A stretch of DNA of 64,000 nucleotides, taken from NCBI RefSeq assembly GCF_032854445.1, contig NC_088295.1, forward strand, positions 88,123,836 to 88,187,835, read 5' to 3'. Both the position numbers and the translations under genes were made by a program. The stretch is from Liolophura sinensis (Eukaryota > Mollusca > Polyplacophora > Chitonida > Chitonidae). Below, piece after piece: positions 23,547 through 36,700 of the stretch. The notes below the pieces were generated by a model. It made no database searches. It saw only the letters and a list, made by a program, of their open reading frames with translations, and had not been told where the DNA came from. Numbering within the stretch: position 1 is the first letter of the stretch; the number at the start of each line of letters is the position of its first letter.

Positions 23547-25134
23547 AACACTTGAGGTTATAAGTTAACCATTTACAATATAATACTATTGGCATTCTAA
23601 ACAATTATGTCACAGAAGCCCTATTAAGATGTTCTTCAAAAGAAGTATGCCATGATACTGTAGCTCTATATCACAACCATGCAGCAAATATTTGTCAAAG
23701 AAGTTACAATCTGAAAAAAATTAATATTTTAACATTTTCAAATGATAATGCTTATTAAAATTTTGATCATATTTTGAAAAACAGCACAGGCCTGTATTCT
23801 TCTAAGACACACTTACTCCACTCAGATTCCAAAATAAAGCAGGGACAAAACAGCAGCTACCACATGTGTACATAGGTTTTAGCTAAAAAAAAACATCTAA
23901 AAGACAAAATGTTGTGATTTCATAAAAATTACACCAGGGTTTGCAAACATAATGACAACACCTTGATATTATGCTGAATAGGTCCTGAAGTTCCTGAATG
24001 AACAAGTTACCAAAACATGTATCTGGTTATAATATCCATGTATGTGTGTTTGAAGCCTACAGGAAAATCATCACAACCAACAGACAACAGTAATTCAGTA
24101 CCCTAGATAAGCAGGTTGACAAAATCGTTGTGCTAACCCACTTAACCTGTGGTATATTATAACAGAGACTTACACTTAACCTATGTAAAACACAACGTAT
24201 AAATTGGATTTGGCACGTAATTCCTACACAACCATGCACCACACGATACACACTAAAAATGTACAAATCTTCAACATGGTACTGATATTAAAAAAACGCA
24301 AACATCATGTTAATCTACCACAGCTAAAAAGCAATCTGTTGTCATGTTTACATGTATGTACAGTTTTGGAGGTAACTAATAATACATAAATGACTCGTGA
24401 TATGTATTACTGCTCATATACACTGCTGTACATGATGGATGTTCACAAGTTTTACATTCAAGACTTTTAAATAACAGTTCACCTGAAATTGGCCACTGGG
24501 TGGGGATAATCTTACAAAACCAGTCAAACATTTAAATACACACATTAGCTTGTATTCCACAGTGAACAGGTCAAGCAAACTGTCAGCATTCATGCAAACC
24601 ACACAAATACAGCACACTTTAACTGCACATACATATATGAATGTATATTTTAGAACACACTGTAACAATATATTCAGCACTTGTCTAACCATGGAGGTAA
24701 AATACACTCATATCAATGTTGGTGAAAATTACTTACACAGCACTTCTTTCTGAAGTTTAACCATGTCGCCACCTTTTACTGTAAAATTCACTTTGCCCTT
24801 AACAGAACAATTTGGCCAGTCAAATCCATTTCGATCACTTGCACTCTTCCACATTTCTTATCACTTATAGAATGTACTTGATCCATGCAAAAAGCTAACA
24901 AACTTCTAACACATGGTCGTACTCACATCTTCTTTCCACTTACCATACTTTAACTATCCACAGAACATATCAACGGACACAACACACACTCCATTACAAC
25001 ACGTTAACCACTGACATTAAACCGTTCACACTAATTCCATTCACAGAAAGAACTTCATCCATTCAAAAATCATACCAATACCTACATTTAGATATCTTTC
25101 TCAGAGTTCTTTCTTCAGTGACAAAGACTCAACC

Positions 25135-25335
25135 ATTCATGCTGTAACAGAGACACACACACTCAACCAGTCATGCTGTAACCAGTAACACAGACACACG
25201 CACCCAATCATTCATACTGTAACCAGTAACAGAGACAAACACATTCAATCTTTCTCGCTGTAACCAGTAACAGAGACAAATACATTCAATCATTCACGCT
25301 GTAACCAGTAACAGAGACAAACACATTCAATCATA
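25135..25335. repeat. 41-bp tandem array (about 5 copies)
   Basis: Units contain CTGTAACCAGTAACAGAGAC and CATTCAATCATTCACG. CTGTA starts recur at 25216, 25257 and 25298, exactly 41 bp apart. Confidence 0.85.
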
Positions 25336-27179
25336 TCACCGATTTCATGGCCAAAATGTTTCAGATCCATCTCAAACCAATTCCAAACTAAACACAATCC
25401 TGGGAGTCACTTCTCCATTATACTTGTCAGGTTCACACTGTATCAAAAACCTATGATCAGTTGCCACTTTAAGGCTCGCACATACACTTACGAGTAGTTA
25501 GGACAGCCTGCAAACCAAAAATTGTTGAGGACTGTCACAATCCTGGATTGAGGCTGCAACAATTAAGTAGTGCAGGATCTTGGTACATTTTGATGAATCT
25601 GAAAATATGGATAGTTATCAATTCCAATTAGTCAGCTCAGCATTGAATGGACAGTGCAAACAATCATATATAAACTTTCGTCAATTTCAATCTGTGTAAA
25701 TCAGCCATTACTGACAACAAAGAAAAGATCACAGCGAACCACACACCAGTAGGTCATAAGTAGCTTTTGTGCAACTGGGCCTTTACTTAATGAGAATGGT
25801 GGCAAGAACTGGTTACTTTTGGTGATGCAACTGAGATATGAGATTGTCATGATGCAATATAAGCTGATTTATGATTCCAATGTATAGAATGACTCTAAAA
25901 GAAATGCTGCATCCAGACCACCATCTTGTCCCCCAAATCTGCAAACTCCTAAAAACACCTTCTTCTTCAATGCTGGGATAATGTAAACCAGACACCAGTC
26001 ACAATCTGAGACTTCTTACTGCACAGACTTCTATACAGATATGATTGCCATACTCTGGGACCCAATAGGTATCAATAGGCTGCACATACCCACTGTCCTC
26101 TTATAGCTTAAACTGAAAAGCATTCAATAGTTTATACCACAACAGGAGATTTTTACTTGTCTTTTGATATGCTTCATATACATGTACGTGCATGCTATAT
26201 ATATTATATAATAGTTATAATACATAATATTCCAACATGGCAGGTGATCACAAACCTGACTGTTCTTTTCAAATTAAACAACATTTTAACTGGCAAATGA
26301 ACACAAACAAACTACTGCTGGCAATTCAATGGGGACTGAAGCCACATGCTTAAGTCAACAAACAGTACCTGCACATGTAGACGGCTTCTAGAAGAACTCA
26401 GTATAGAGCCGATTCTAAGTGGAACTACAGTCATATCAATATGAACCTTATGCATTTTATCAAAACTGACACGACATCAGGATGCCCTAGACATAACAGT
26501 CCAGTGTCCACATCAACACAGTTGCCTAGTATTCTACCAAGCAAAATTATGCCACAGGAGTAGAGAAATACAAAGAAGGATTGTAGAAAGGACCAGAAGG
26601 TTTTCTGGATTCTACAGCAGAGCAGTCCTTCAGTTTATCAGCACCAAAATATTATTATATGTGACCCAGTAAAAGTTTGTTTTGCCTCCTGTTTACAGTT
26701 TGCTAGCTGCCTACAGTTGTAAACAAACAGCGACTACTTATGACACTTGGCTCAGCAAAGTTCTCTATGCCAACTTCTAGGCCCCCATCACATCAACACA
26801 GTATTGCAGGCCAGTCTCTGGTATCTCAGACAAACAGGTGCAATGAAGTGTTAGGCACAACACAGCCCATCCCTGTGACACAGGTCAGGCGCATAGCTAC
26901 ACCCCCCTGAATTCTCCATCCTCATGGCAGAGGCTAATACGTGCCAAATGTACTTTCGCCCTCACTTTTTGAAATAGGATTATCAATCCTGAATCTTTTC
27001 ACCTAATGTCTATAGGAAATCCGCTCTTCACTGCTGTGGGCAGCTCTTGGCCAGAGGGGTCACCATCAGCTCCTCACCCCAACATATACACTAGACCCTT
27101 GGGAAGAAGAGGGAGTTATTTCTGACAGCTGATCTAAACCCAGTCACATCACTGCACAGACTGGGACCCTGTATGTCCC

Positions 27180-27615
27180 ACATCAACACTCTAGATACTG
27201 TACACAGATCACAGCTGCTCCCACTGTCTACATCCTACACACATCCTGCTAATCTGGCATCAGCACAGCCATTGTCTATATATGATACAGCTGTTCAGTG
27301 TCAGTGTTTTGATCGAGTCCCACACACATCCTCACAATTTGGCATTGGCACAGTCATTGTCTATATGGTGCAGCTCTTCACAGTCAGTGCTTAGATCCAG
27401 TCTCATTCACATCCTTCTAATCTGGTATCGGCACAGCCATTGTCTATATGGTACAGCTGTTCACAGTCAGTGTTTAGGTCTTGTCCCATACACAGCCTTC
27501 CAATCTGACATTGGCACAGCCACTGTCTATCTGGTACAGCTGTTCACAGTCAGTGTTTAGATCTTGTCCAATACACATCCTCCCAACTAACATTGGCAAA
27601 GTCATCGTCTATCTT
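27180..27615. repeat. 83-bp tandem repeat abutting the nephrin stop codon
   Basis: Five diverged units with GGCACAGCCATTGTCTATAT, CAGCTGTTCACAGTCAGTG and ACACATCCT. Spacings between units are 85, 83, 83 and 82 bp. It ends within a few bases of the stop at 27618, so in the transcript it would form the start of the 3' UTR. Confidence 0.85.
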
Positions 27616-27617
27616 AA

Positions 27618-27721
27618 CTACACCAGATGTCCCCTCACATCCACTTTTCCTCGCGGACTTGTACTTCTTTGGGGATTCGGACCTTCATACGTCGGGTTTG
27701 ACATCGAGTTCACCAGGCTTC
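27618..27721 (-). CDS. NPHS1: Nephrin terminal exon ending RGHLV
   Basis: Acceptor TGTCTGTAG, phase 1, 104 nt to TAG at 27620-27618. Encodes SLVNSMSNPTYEGPNPQRS and, at the end, VDVRGHLV. Human nephrin also ends RGHLV, a PDZ-binding tail. Confidence 0.9.
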
Positions 27722-30700
27722 CTACAGACAACAGAACAAAATGAACTACAGTTATGAATTGAAACAGATTGTACAAAAGTTTAAAGAAACAGTTACTATA
27801 GCTTTCCAGCCGATTTCACATCCACAGCATGTGATGACAACAAATAGCTACCTAAATATAAATTACAGCAATGGCAAGAAGCTACAAGCAAGAGATTAGA
27901 GTTCATCTGAATCCTAGCCAAATATTCCACATCCATCATGGCTGTGTCACATGTGGATGGTTTGGCCATCATGGTACCATCATTCTGCCATCCTCATCAG
28001 AATTCAGTGTTTATGCTGTGTTTGTTACAAACTTATTTATGGCAAGTATTTTTTCCTATATGACAATTTCCCTTACCGATGTTTGTAGTCTATTATGTAA
28101 TCTGACTATTATGTATGTATAAACACAGCATAGATAATACAATGTACATTTTAAACTTATCGCTTGTACAAACAGGGAAGATCAGCAAATGATGCTGTGA
28201 TGTCATCATTACCTTCAGTAAATAATCTGCAGACATCTAAATAGTTACATTGTTGTACAGTTTTCACACTGACTCTCTCCAAGAACATACCCATGCAACA
28301 GTTATGTTGATGTCGTTAAATCATGTGGTAAAGTGTTATTCGGATCGTTCAGCCATGATGGTACAGTAAGGCTCAGACTAAAAGTCAATTGTTTACTGCT
28401 GGTATTGCGATCCGATATACTGAATAACGCTCCACTGGCACGTGACAAACCCTCTACTGGGCTGTGTCGGAGACCTGCTGAGGTGTGCAGGATTATCGTC
28501 GGAAGGTGTGAATATAGTTCCATCTACAGACACATTCTTGTTTGCAAGCGAAAGTTCAGCCAGTGTTTCAGCTATTTGAATACATACTAGCTGTGAAAAG
28601 CAGAAAGTTTATCTTGCAATATGTAACCTACCTCTGCACAACAAAATCAACTTGATTACAGGGAGTAAATATGCGATCAAATCATCGAACGCAGATAATT
28701 GTTCGCTTCCAAGTTACTCCCACAACAAGAAAAACCTTGTACAGAAGAAATGAAAGTTATCTGTCCACCTTATGGGAGATGAAGACTGAGCTAGTTTTAG
28801 CAGTCATGGTGATCCATTACAAATCTTGCTTGAACTCACTCATAAATCACTACTTAAAAGATTGCCACTTTGCGATCAAAAACACACACAGCAGATGTCC
28901 TACTTCAATTTCATGTATTGTGTTAGTCCTTCAAAAATCTTTTAAATCATTCTAACAAAGAACTATATTTTCCATCAACAACTTCCCACAGCCAGCGTGT
29001 AGGCCTTCTAATGCTTAGCAACATGTGTGTGATAAGTCACAGTGGACAGATATCTGACTCTGCAGGCAACTGTCTACAAACTCTCTAAAAGACCTCCAGG
29101 ATCGCGCTAATCTCCTGCCTGGTTTTGACTTTTAGCCTGTGCTGTACTGTACCACGGTGGTGCAATGATACTTGGATTCTGTCTGGATTGTGTGTCCATC
29201 ATACATGACCAATGGCATGTGATCTGACCATGGTGGGCCCAACATACGTTACCAATGGGACATGATCTGACCATGGTGGGCCCAAGATATGTTACCAATG
29301 GGACATGATCTGACCATGGTGGGCCCATCATACATTACCAATGGGACATGATCTGACCATGGTGGGCCCAACATACGTTACCAATGGGACATGATCTGAC
29401 CATGGTGGGCCAATCATACGTTTCCAATGGGACATGATCTGACCATGGTGGGCCCAACATACGTTACCAATGGGACATGATCTGACCATGGTGGGCCCAT
29501 CATACGTTACCAATGGGACATGATCTGACCATGGTGGGCCCAAGATATGTTACCAATGGGACAAGATCTGACCATGGTGGGCCCATTATACGTTACCAAT
29601 GGGACATGATCTGACCATGGTGGGCCCAACATACATTACCAATGGGACATGATCTGACCATGGTGGGCCCAACATAGGTCGATCGTGGAGCCATGATATG
29701 TGTAGGATATTCAGCTGGAATGTGGCTGTACTGTGGATCATACTGTTTGTAATGACTAAACATTAATAGGTTGATGTTATATTCAGAGTGAGCTACTCAG
29801 AATGACATATTAGTAACTTACAAATTTAAACATACGGCAATTATAGTATACTACATCAACAATTGTATCAAAGGGTCAATTGTGAAAACCATGTTTCAAA
29901 ATCAAACAAGAATTACTGACAACGGTTTCACACAAAAGGCATATTACACTCTTCAAAAGACTTTAAAATGCCTGTGCACAAAAAGTTACCAATGCATGTG
30001 GTGACAAAAGACTTCTACCCACTAAATGCAGCTGTGAAGAGAAGTGCTAAAATACCGATGACGAAACATGCATCTCAGGGTATGATTTGCTACGGGGAAT
30101 ACGTGCAGGTGAGATAAGACACACATGTACAGGTGCTGACTTAAACCTGATGAGAGGGGTAACACATACATCTACGTGGTAGGTATAATGAGCTACACAT
30201 ATGTGACCATGATGGTGACTCGATCAGTGACAGTGCACCAGCACTCTCACGTAGGTGCCAGCTGCCTGGCCCAGTAGGGAGACCTACCTGGAGGGGGGCC
30301 ATAGCGTGGGGGCATCTCCTGTGGGGAGTAGTTCCGTGCGGGGACTGGGGGGATATCCGCGGCCCCACGACTTGAAGAACGTATGGGTGGGGGAGGGGGA
30401 TTTTTACTGGAGTTCCTACTGGCTGGCCGGTCAGCATCTACATTTAGGCTCTGAAAAGTGAAGGGAACTTCAGGTAATCATCTACGTGTATTGTCTTGCC
30501 TAGCAATACACATGCAGGTAACAAACTCAACTGGGGCTATACATCCACATACATGTATACAAGCAGGGTAACTAAGGGCTCACATAAAACTGTAGACAGG
30601 TGTAGTCTGCCTTAGCTAGAAACAAACAAACAAAAAAAAAACCCTAAAAAAACAAAACCAAGTTGTGAACTGAAAATCAGTATATACACTGGAATGGCTA

Positions 30701-33700
30701 CCTTAATTCTGTGCACTGATGACATTCCCGTCCATGCTATGGTCATTGTGTTGTGTACAGTCTATAATAAAACTACGTGAATCTAGGGAGAAGGAACAAA
30801 TAAAATGAAACAGAAGTCAAATACCCCCCCCCCCCCCCAAAAAAAAAAAACAAAAGCAAAGAAACAAAAAGTCACAAAAAAAGAAGTACACATACATTTG
30901 CATTCAGGACCCATGGTCCTACCTTGGGCCTGGTGTCTTCTCGACCAATCACATTGCCAGCAGGGTCGTACACAATCCCAGACCGACTCTTATGTCGGAT
31001 CTGGTCATTATATGGAATCTCTCCCCGTGGCGGGCCATCAAACGTGCTATTGCCTTTTCTAACTGGTGTTGCTGATCTGTATGTGTTACGATCTGAAAAG
31101 AAATAACAGTATAATCTTGACTAGGATACATCAGCTTCATTCAATAGGAGCTCAGGGATAAATCCAAGGGCTTTTTGGTGCTACCTACATGTCAAATCTA
31201 AGACTACCTTCCAGACAAGATGGTGGTTTGATCTGATTATTAATTCATGTCTTCTGTCTCCCATCTGGCCCTAGAGAGAGGTGCATGTAGCACCTAACAT
31301 CACAGAAAATACCCACAATAATGCATCATGCAAACTTATGCCGAATTTATGCAAGTTGCATAATTTTCCGAAGCGCTAATATAGGGGCACATCCGCAGTG
31401 TTTACCTAGCTATTTCCTCAGAAATTTCCACCCAAATGCCCGCAGTTGGTCACTCACCTTCAGATCTCCATGGTGACTTCCTGTCACTGTCGTCCAGGTA
31501 AGTGGTCTGAGACGAGGGGTATTTCCGCTGATGAGACAGTCGCGGCGAGTCATGTCGTGACGGCGTGTATGGCCGACCAGAGTAATCATGGGGAGGTAAA
31601 AACACACGTTTGACATCATCGTCCTGTAACGAGCACTGAAAGGTAAGTAAGAAAATACCCCACAAAGATAAAAGGTCAGCATGCAGCATGCATCAGGTTA
31701 GTAGTCTAACAGCACAGGGGAATCAGCTGACACAAAGATAAAGCAAACAGGAAGCAGACATACATGTATACCACGGCTTTCTCGGCTGGGTATATAAGGA
31801 AAATATTTGCAAAGGGCATTTAATGTACACAAACTTTAACATATTTGTTATATCCGGTTTCTTCCAGGCTTGAATCCAAGTCTCAAGCTGAACACAGCAG
31901 TTTATCAAGTTTGTTTACATCGACTAACACCCGGAATTCAAAATACGGGACATGCAGTGTAAAAACGGTTCAAGGTGAAGATAAGGAATTCTCCAGTTGG
32001 GTTAGGTTATTCAATGGAGTCTATGAAGCAAATCTCCGCACAAGGATAACATTCAGAGCGTGAACATTTTTGTAAGAATAAAAAGCTGTGACATTAAGCA
32101 ATTGTGGCACTACACATAATATTATATTCAGAGATGTGAAAAAAAAAAACACAACAAACTGAATTAGATTGATTATAAAAAAGCCTGTATAACACTACTA
32201 CATACGCATGATATACATGTAATTCAAGACATTTGGATAAACATGCATTATTATATATGATGAGAAACAAAAGGTCATCTTCCAGGTTAAGAACTCAAAT
32301 GTACTGTAAATGTCAGTCTGAGTCTGTAAATGTATCAACCACAAAAAAAAATTTCCAATTTAATGTAAATAATTTCAAAAATGTTGAGAACGTAGACAGT
32401 TAATTCTGCACACATACTTCATTTGCTCATCTTCTCCAGCACAAGATGAATGAAATGAAAATTGAGGTCGTTCTGTTGTAAAAGTTGTACTTACGTCATA
32501 GGACTTATTGAGGTCATCTGAAAAGTCATCTATAGTTTTGTCGTAGCTGGTGTAACTCCTTGAATCTACCTCTGAGGGTGACATTGGGTAAAGGGCTGTC
32601 TCCTTACTCGGCCCATACAGCTCTATAGTGTTAGTCTGGCTGGTGGAGTCACTGCCATCTGACAGGGAACACAATACACATCACATTTACACATTGACCA
32701 TGATGTCTTCAATTGTGATTACAGCTGCACAAGACACTTGAGAATTTGAACTTAAACTTTCACAGAATTAAAATCTGAGGGTATTTAAAAGCTTTAAACC
32801 TTTGAGAACTGACAAGTACTTACTTTCTAATCGTTTCCTTCTTCTGCGGATGAAGTAGAGGATAAGTGCAACATTTAAGGCTAGGAGGAAGACACCGACG
32901 ATGCAAACGACAAGAATGATGATCAAAGGTACCTCATCCTGACCAGAGAAACTTGAGGTGGTGGTCTCCTCCGGAGGAGCAACACCTAAACATGAAATAC
33001 AAATTCATGTGAAATACACATGAACCACCACTTCTTATTTCACCAAAATATTATATTTCACTACCTCGGTAAAAATGGATAAAATGGTAAAGATTAAGAT
33101 ATGAAATTTTGTATTTACTTAAAAGGTTTACATTAATCCACTAAGTGAATTTGAGAAGCTCCAGGAAATCCTAAACTGGCTTTACTCACATGAGTCAAGG
33201 CCTCCATGGCCAAAGGGGGTTAGCACGCCATCACACGGCACAATGACCCAGGAGGCAAAAACAATAATGCTGGCCGCCATCGTATACGTGAAATTTCTTG
33301 AGTACAGCGTGAAACATCGATCAAATAAATGAAATAAATCATATGAGTCCAAAGAGAACTTTTCTTCTGACAGCAATGCAAACATCATTGTAGAACATTC
33401 ACTCAACTGGGACATAAAACAACTGGTCAACTGCACAAAGAATTCTATACTCACTGGAAGTTTTGGCTACAATTCCGTCTATATTGTATTCACTCTCCCC
33501 AAGGTCATTGAAGGCCAGCAATGTAAGCTCATAATGTGTCCCGAGTTTTAACCCTGCCAAAGATCAGAGGGTTTACACTTCAGTGATAATAAGGCAAAAC
33601 CAAGGTTTCTAGGTACCTGAAAACATTCATAATGCAACGCAGCCATCTTCCATTCAAAGTGTCAAAAGGTTTCTTCAACAATGATGAAAACAACATAGAG

Positions 33701-36700
33701 ATTTACTCCCCACTGTCAAGCTAGCTTACCTGTAACTGTGTAGACTGTGATGTTATTGGGTTTAACATCAACATAAGTGTAACCTTCATCGCCTGTAGGT
33801 TTGTACCGGACTCTAAACGTCTGTGGGAGGCCTCCATCAAAACCCCGTGTCCACGCAATTGTCACAGAGTTGTGCGTGGCATTCACAAAGCGTATGTTGT
33901 ATGGCGGGTCAGGCTTGCCTAAAACAGACATTATGGATATAAGATTAAAATACAAACCATGCAATTTGAGACTGGTCACAATGTTTGTAATATAAATGAA
34001 AATTATGAAAAAATGTTTTCACTCCCCAATTCATAATGCTAGCATATATTCCTTGACATTTTATTATAGGCAACTTACTTGTCCCGTCTAAGATGATGTC
34101 AAATGAGTCTTCACCCTCGTCATTGGTGGCTTTACATGTGTATGTCCCATAATCCTTCTTCACCACATCATTGACCAGCAGGACATTTTCATAGTCTATG
34201 CTGTACATTTCTTGTGGTTTCGACTCAACCCCATACTTTGGTCCAGCAGTGTTGATAACTTCCTCACCCTATTAGAACAAACAATAACATAAACTCACTA
34301 GCTGCTGGATGTGACATTGTTCACCTGTGATAATGATACCAACATCCTTATTTACAGGTATTTACATATCTTTGCAACTTGCAGGGTAATGAAAATCTCT
34401 TTAAAATCAAGATAAACAAACCACATAATAAAAATATCTGATTCCTCAGCTACTTATTTTGTATAACGATCTTCTTTGAAACACACACATGAAGGCATGT
34501 AGGCATTTCACTCCCAAACTTCAATTTAATTAAATCATCCGCTACTTACCTTCATCCAGGTGAATGTAATATTTGGTGCTCCCTGGGCTTTACACAGCAG
34601 ACGGCCCGTGGCACCCTTATCACTAGCAGATTTGCCATATTCTCTGGATTTGTCAATTACCGGAGAAACTACAATGTAAAAGTCAACACCTTAACACCAA
34701 CATTTCAATATTTAAGTGGTGCTTCTGGTATACATCTGCGGTAAGACAATATGACAACAACAGTTCATGCTTTAAACATCAATAGAATTTGCTTTTAACA
34801 CCAAATGCAGCAGCCAGTTTTTCAAAACTGTCATAAAGGACATCCATCACCACGAAGCAAGTCTTCAAAAAATATTGTCACGGTTGTTAAGCAAGTTATA
34901 ACTGTTGTGTAAAAGACACTACTTTACTATTTTGGTTAACACACTTACATTTGACAATCAAATGTGCCAGCTCAGTGACGGATTCACCGATCCCATTAAA
35001 GGCTGTACAGGTAAACGCTCCAGTATCCGTCCTCTCCAGGTCATACACAGTCAGCACAGAGCGCCCATTCTTATACTCCTGCTTGGTTTTTGAGGCGAAT
35101 GGTTCATAATTCTCTCTCGTCCAGGTGACAGAGTCTGGAGGAAGGGGGTTGGCCTCAGCCACGCATTCAAAGAACGCCACTTCTCCCTCCTGTTTGAATA
35201 CTGGGGTGGAGATGCTTGAAATGGTGGCTGGGACTAAAACAGACAGTTACAGGTAAGTCCTGATTCCTCTGGTCCGAAATCTTACCAAGACAAAAACACA
35301 CCCACATTTGGAAGTAATTTCTGCTATTAAAAATCAGATAATCTTGGATTTGAAAAGTCTCTGTGTATTGCCTAGAGGCACTTTCCAGACCAGAGATGCA
35401 GCAAAATGTGGTAATTCTGCAGCACAGTAAGGAAGTGTTAACAAACCCATAATGCTGATGGTTGATAGTGAACTCTCAGGGAGGAGCCCTTTTCCACAAA
35501 ACTTTGTACCTCAATTTTTCTTGACTATTCTTTTAAATGGTGTCATCTTATGGTACTAATAGCCTAGAAAGTGTCTCTAATGAAAGAAATTTATGAAAAA
35601 CATAACTTACAAAGTTTAGTGAAGAGGTCAACAGAGCTATACTCATTACTTACACTGAACGTCAACTGTGATGTTAAGCAGTGTGGACCCCTCAGCATTC
35701 TCAGCCTCCAGAGTATAGAGCCCAGAATCTCCCTTCTCCACTTCCTCGATAGACAAGAGTCCAGCGTTGATGGAGAAGCGAGGTAAGTCATCCTCTAGAC
35801 TGAGCCGTATCCCATCTCGCTGCAGATAATACGTTACCTCCGTCGGATTGGCCTTTACTGTATAGTTCACCACTTTACTCTCACCTTCCACAATAAGGAT
35901 GATTGCGGGTGACACTTCCATGTCAAATTCTGGTTTGACTGCCAACAGTATTTTTTTATCAATTTATCAATTTGCATACAAACAACTTCAATCAAGTACT
36001 AGTGGGCCTCCGTGGCTCAATTGGTTAGCGCACTAGCACAGCGTAATGACCCAGGAACCTCTCACTAATGCGTTCACTGTGAGTTCAAGTCCAGCTCATG
36101 CTGGCTTCCTCTCCGACCATACACAGGAAGGTATGCCAGCAACCTGTGGATGGTCGTGGGTTTCCGCCGGGCTCTGCCGGGTTTCCCCCCACCATAATGC
36201 TGGCTGCCGTCATATAAGTGAAATATTCTTGAGTACGGCAAAAAACACTAATCAAATAAATAAATCAATCAATCAAGCATTAGAGTGCAGTAAGTGGTTC
36301 TAAACCCATGAATACTTTTCATATAAAGAGATAAATGTCTTACATATAATATCTGTAAGTTTCCTTACAGAAGCATCAAACACGCTGTTAAATAAACTCT
36401 AGCTATAGGTCCTAGAATTGAAAATTTTATAATAACGTTGAGTTTGTAGTCTTAAAATATCAAACCATGATGAACACATAATTAGGACTAAACGGCTAGA
36501 CTGTATCTGAAATATTCAAGCTCCACCATCTTAAGAGTGACAGCATGCATGTAAATACATAACATGTTAAAGCTGATAAAAAAAAAACCTTGAACACTTA
36601 AATTTTACCACTTACACAAAATATCTAAAGTTACAGCATCATTCACTGATTGGTCAAGGACTTGGTTAGTTGCTCGGCAACCGTAAACCTGTTCATGGTC

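Larger units (their letters stand above)
22170..27179 (-). other. Possible long 3' UTR or downstream flank of the nephrin-like gene
   Basis: Five kilobases with no recognisable coding exon and no SINE, directly downstream of the nephrin stop. It holds an AT dinucleotide run and a small 41-bp array, listed separately. Confidence 0.3.

Noticed and set aside
36003-36092. tRNA-like sequence with A and B boxes
   Set aside because: It is the head of a SINE, not a functional tRNA; the arms do not form a proper cloverleaf and the full element follows.
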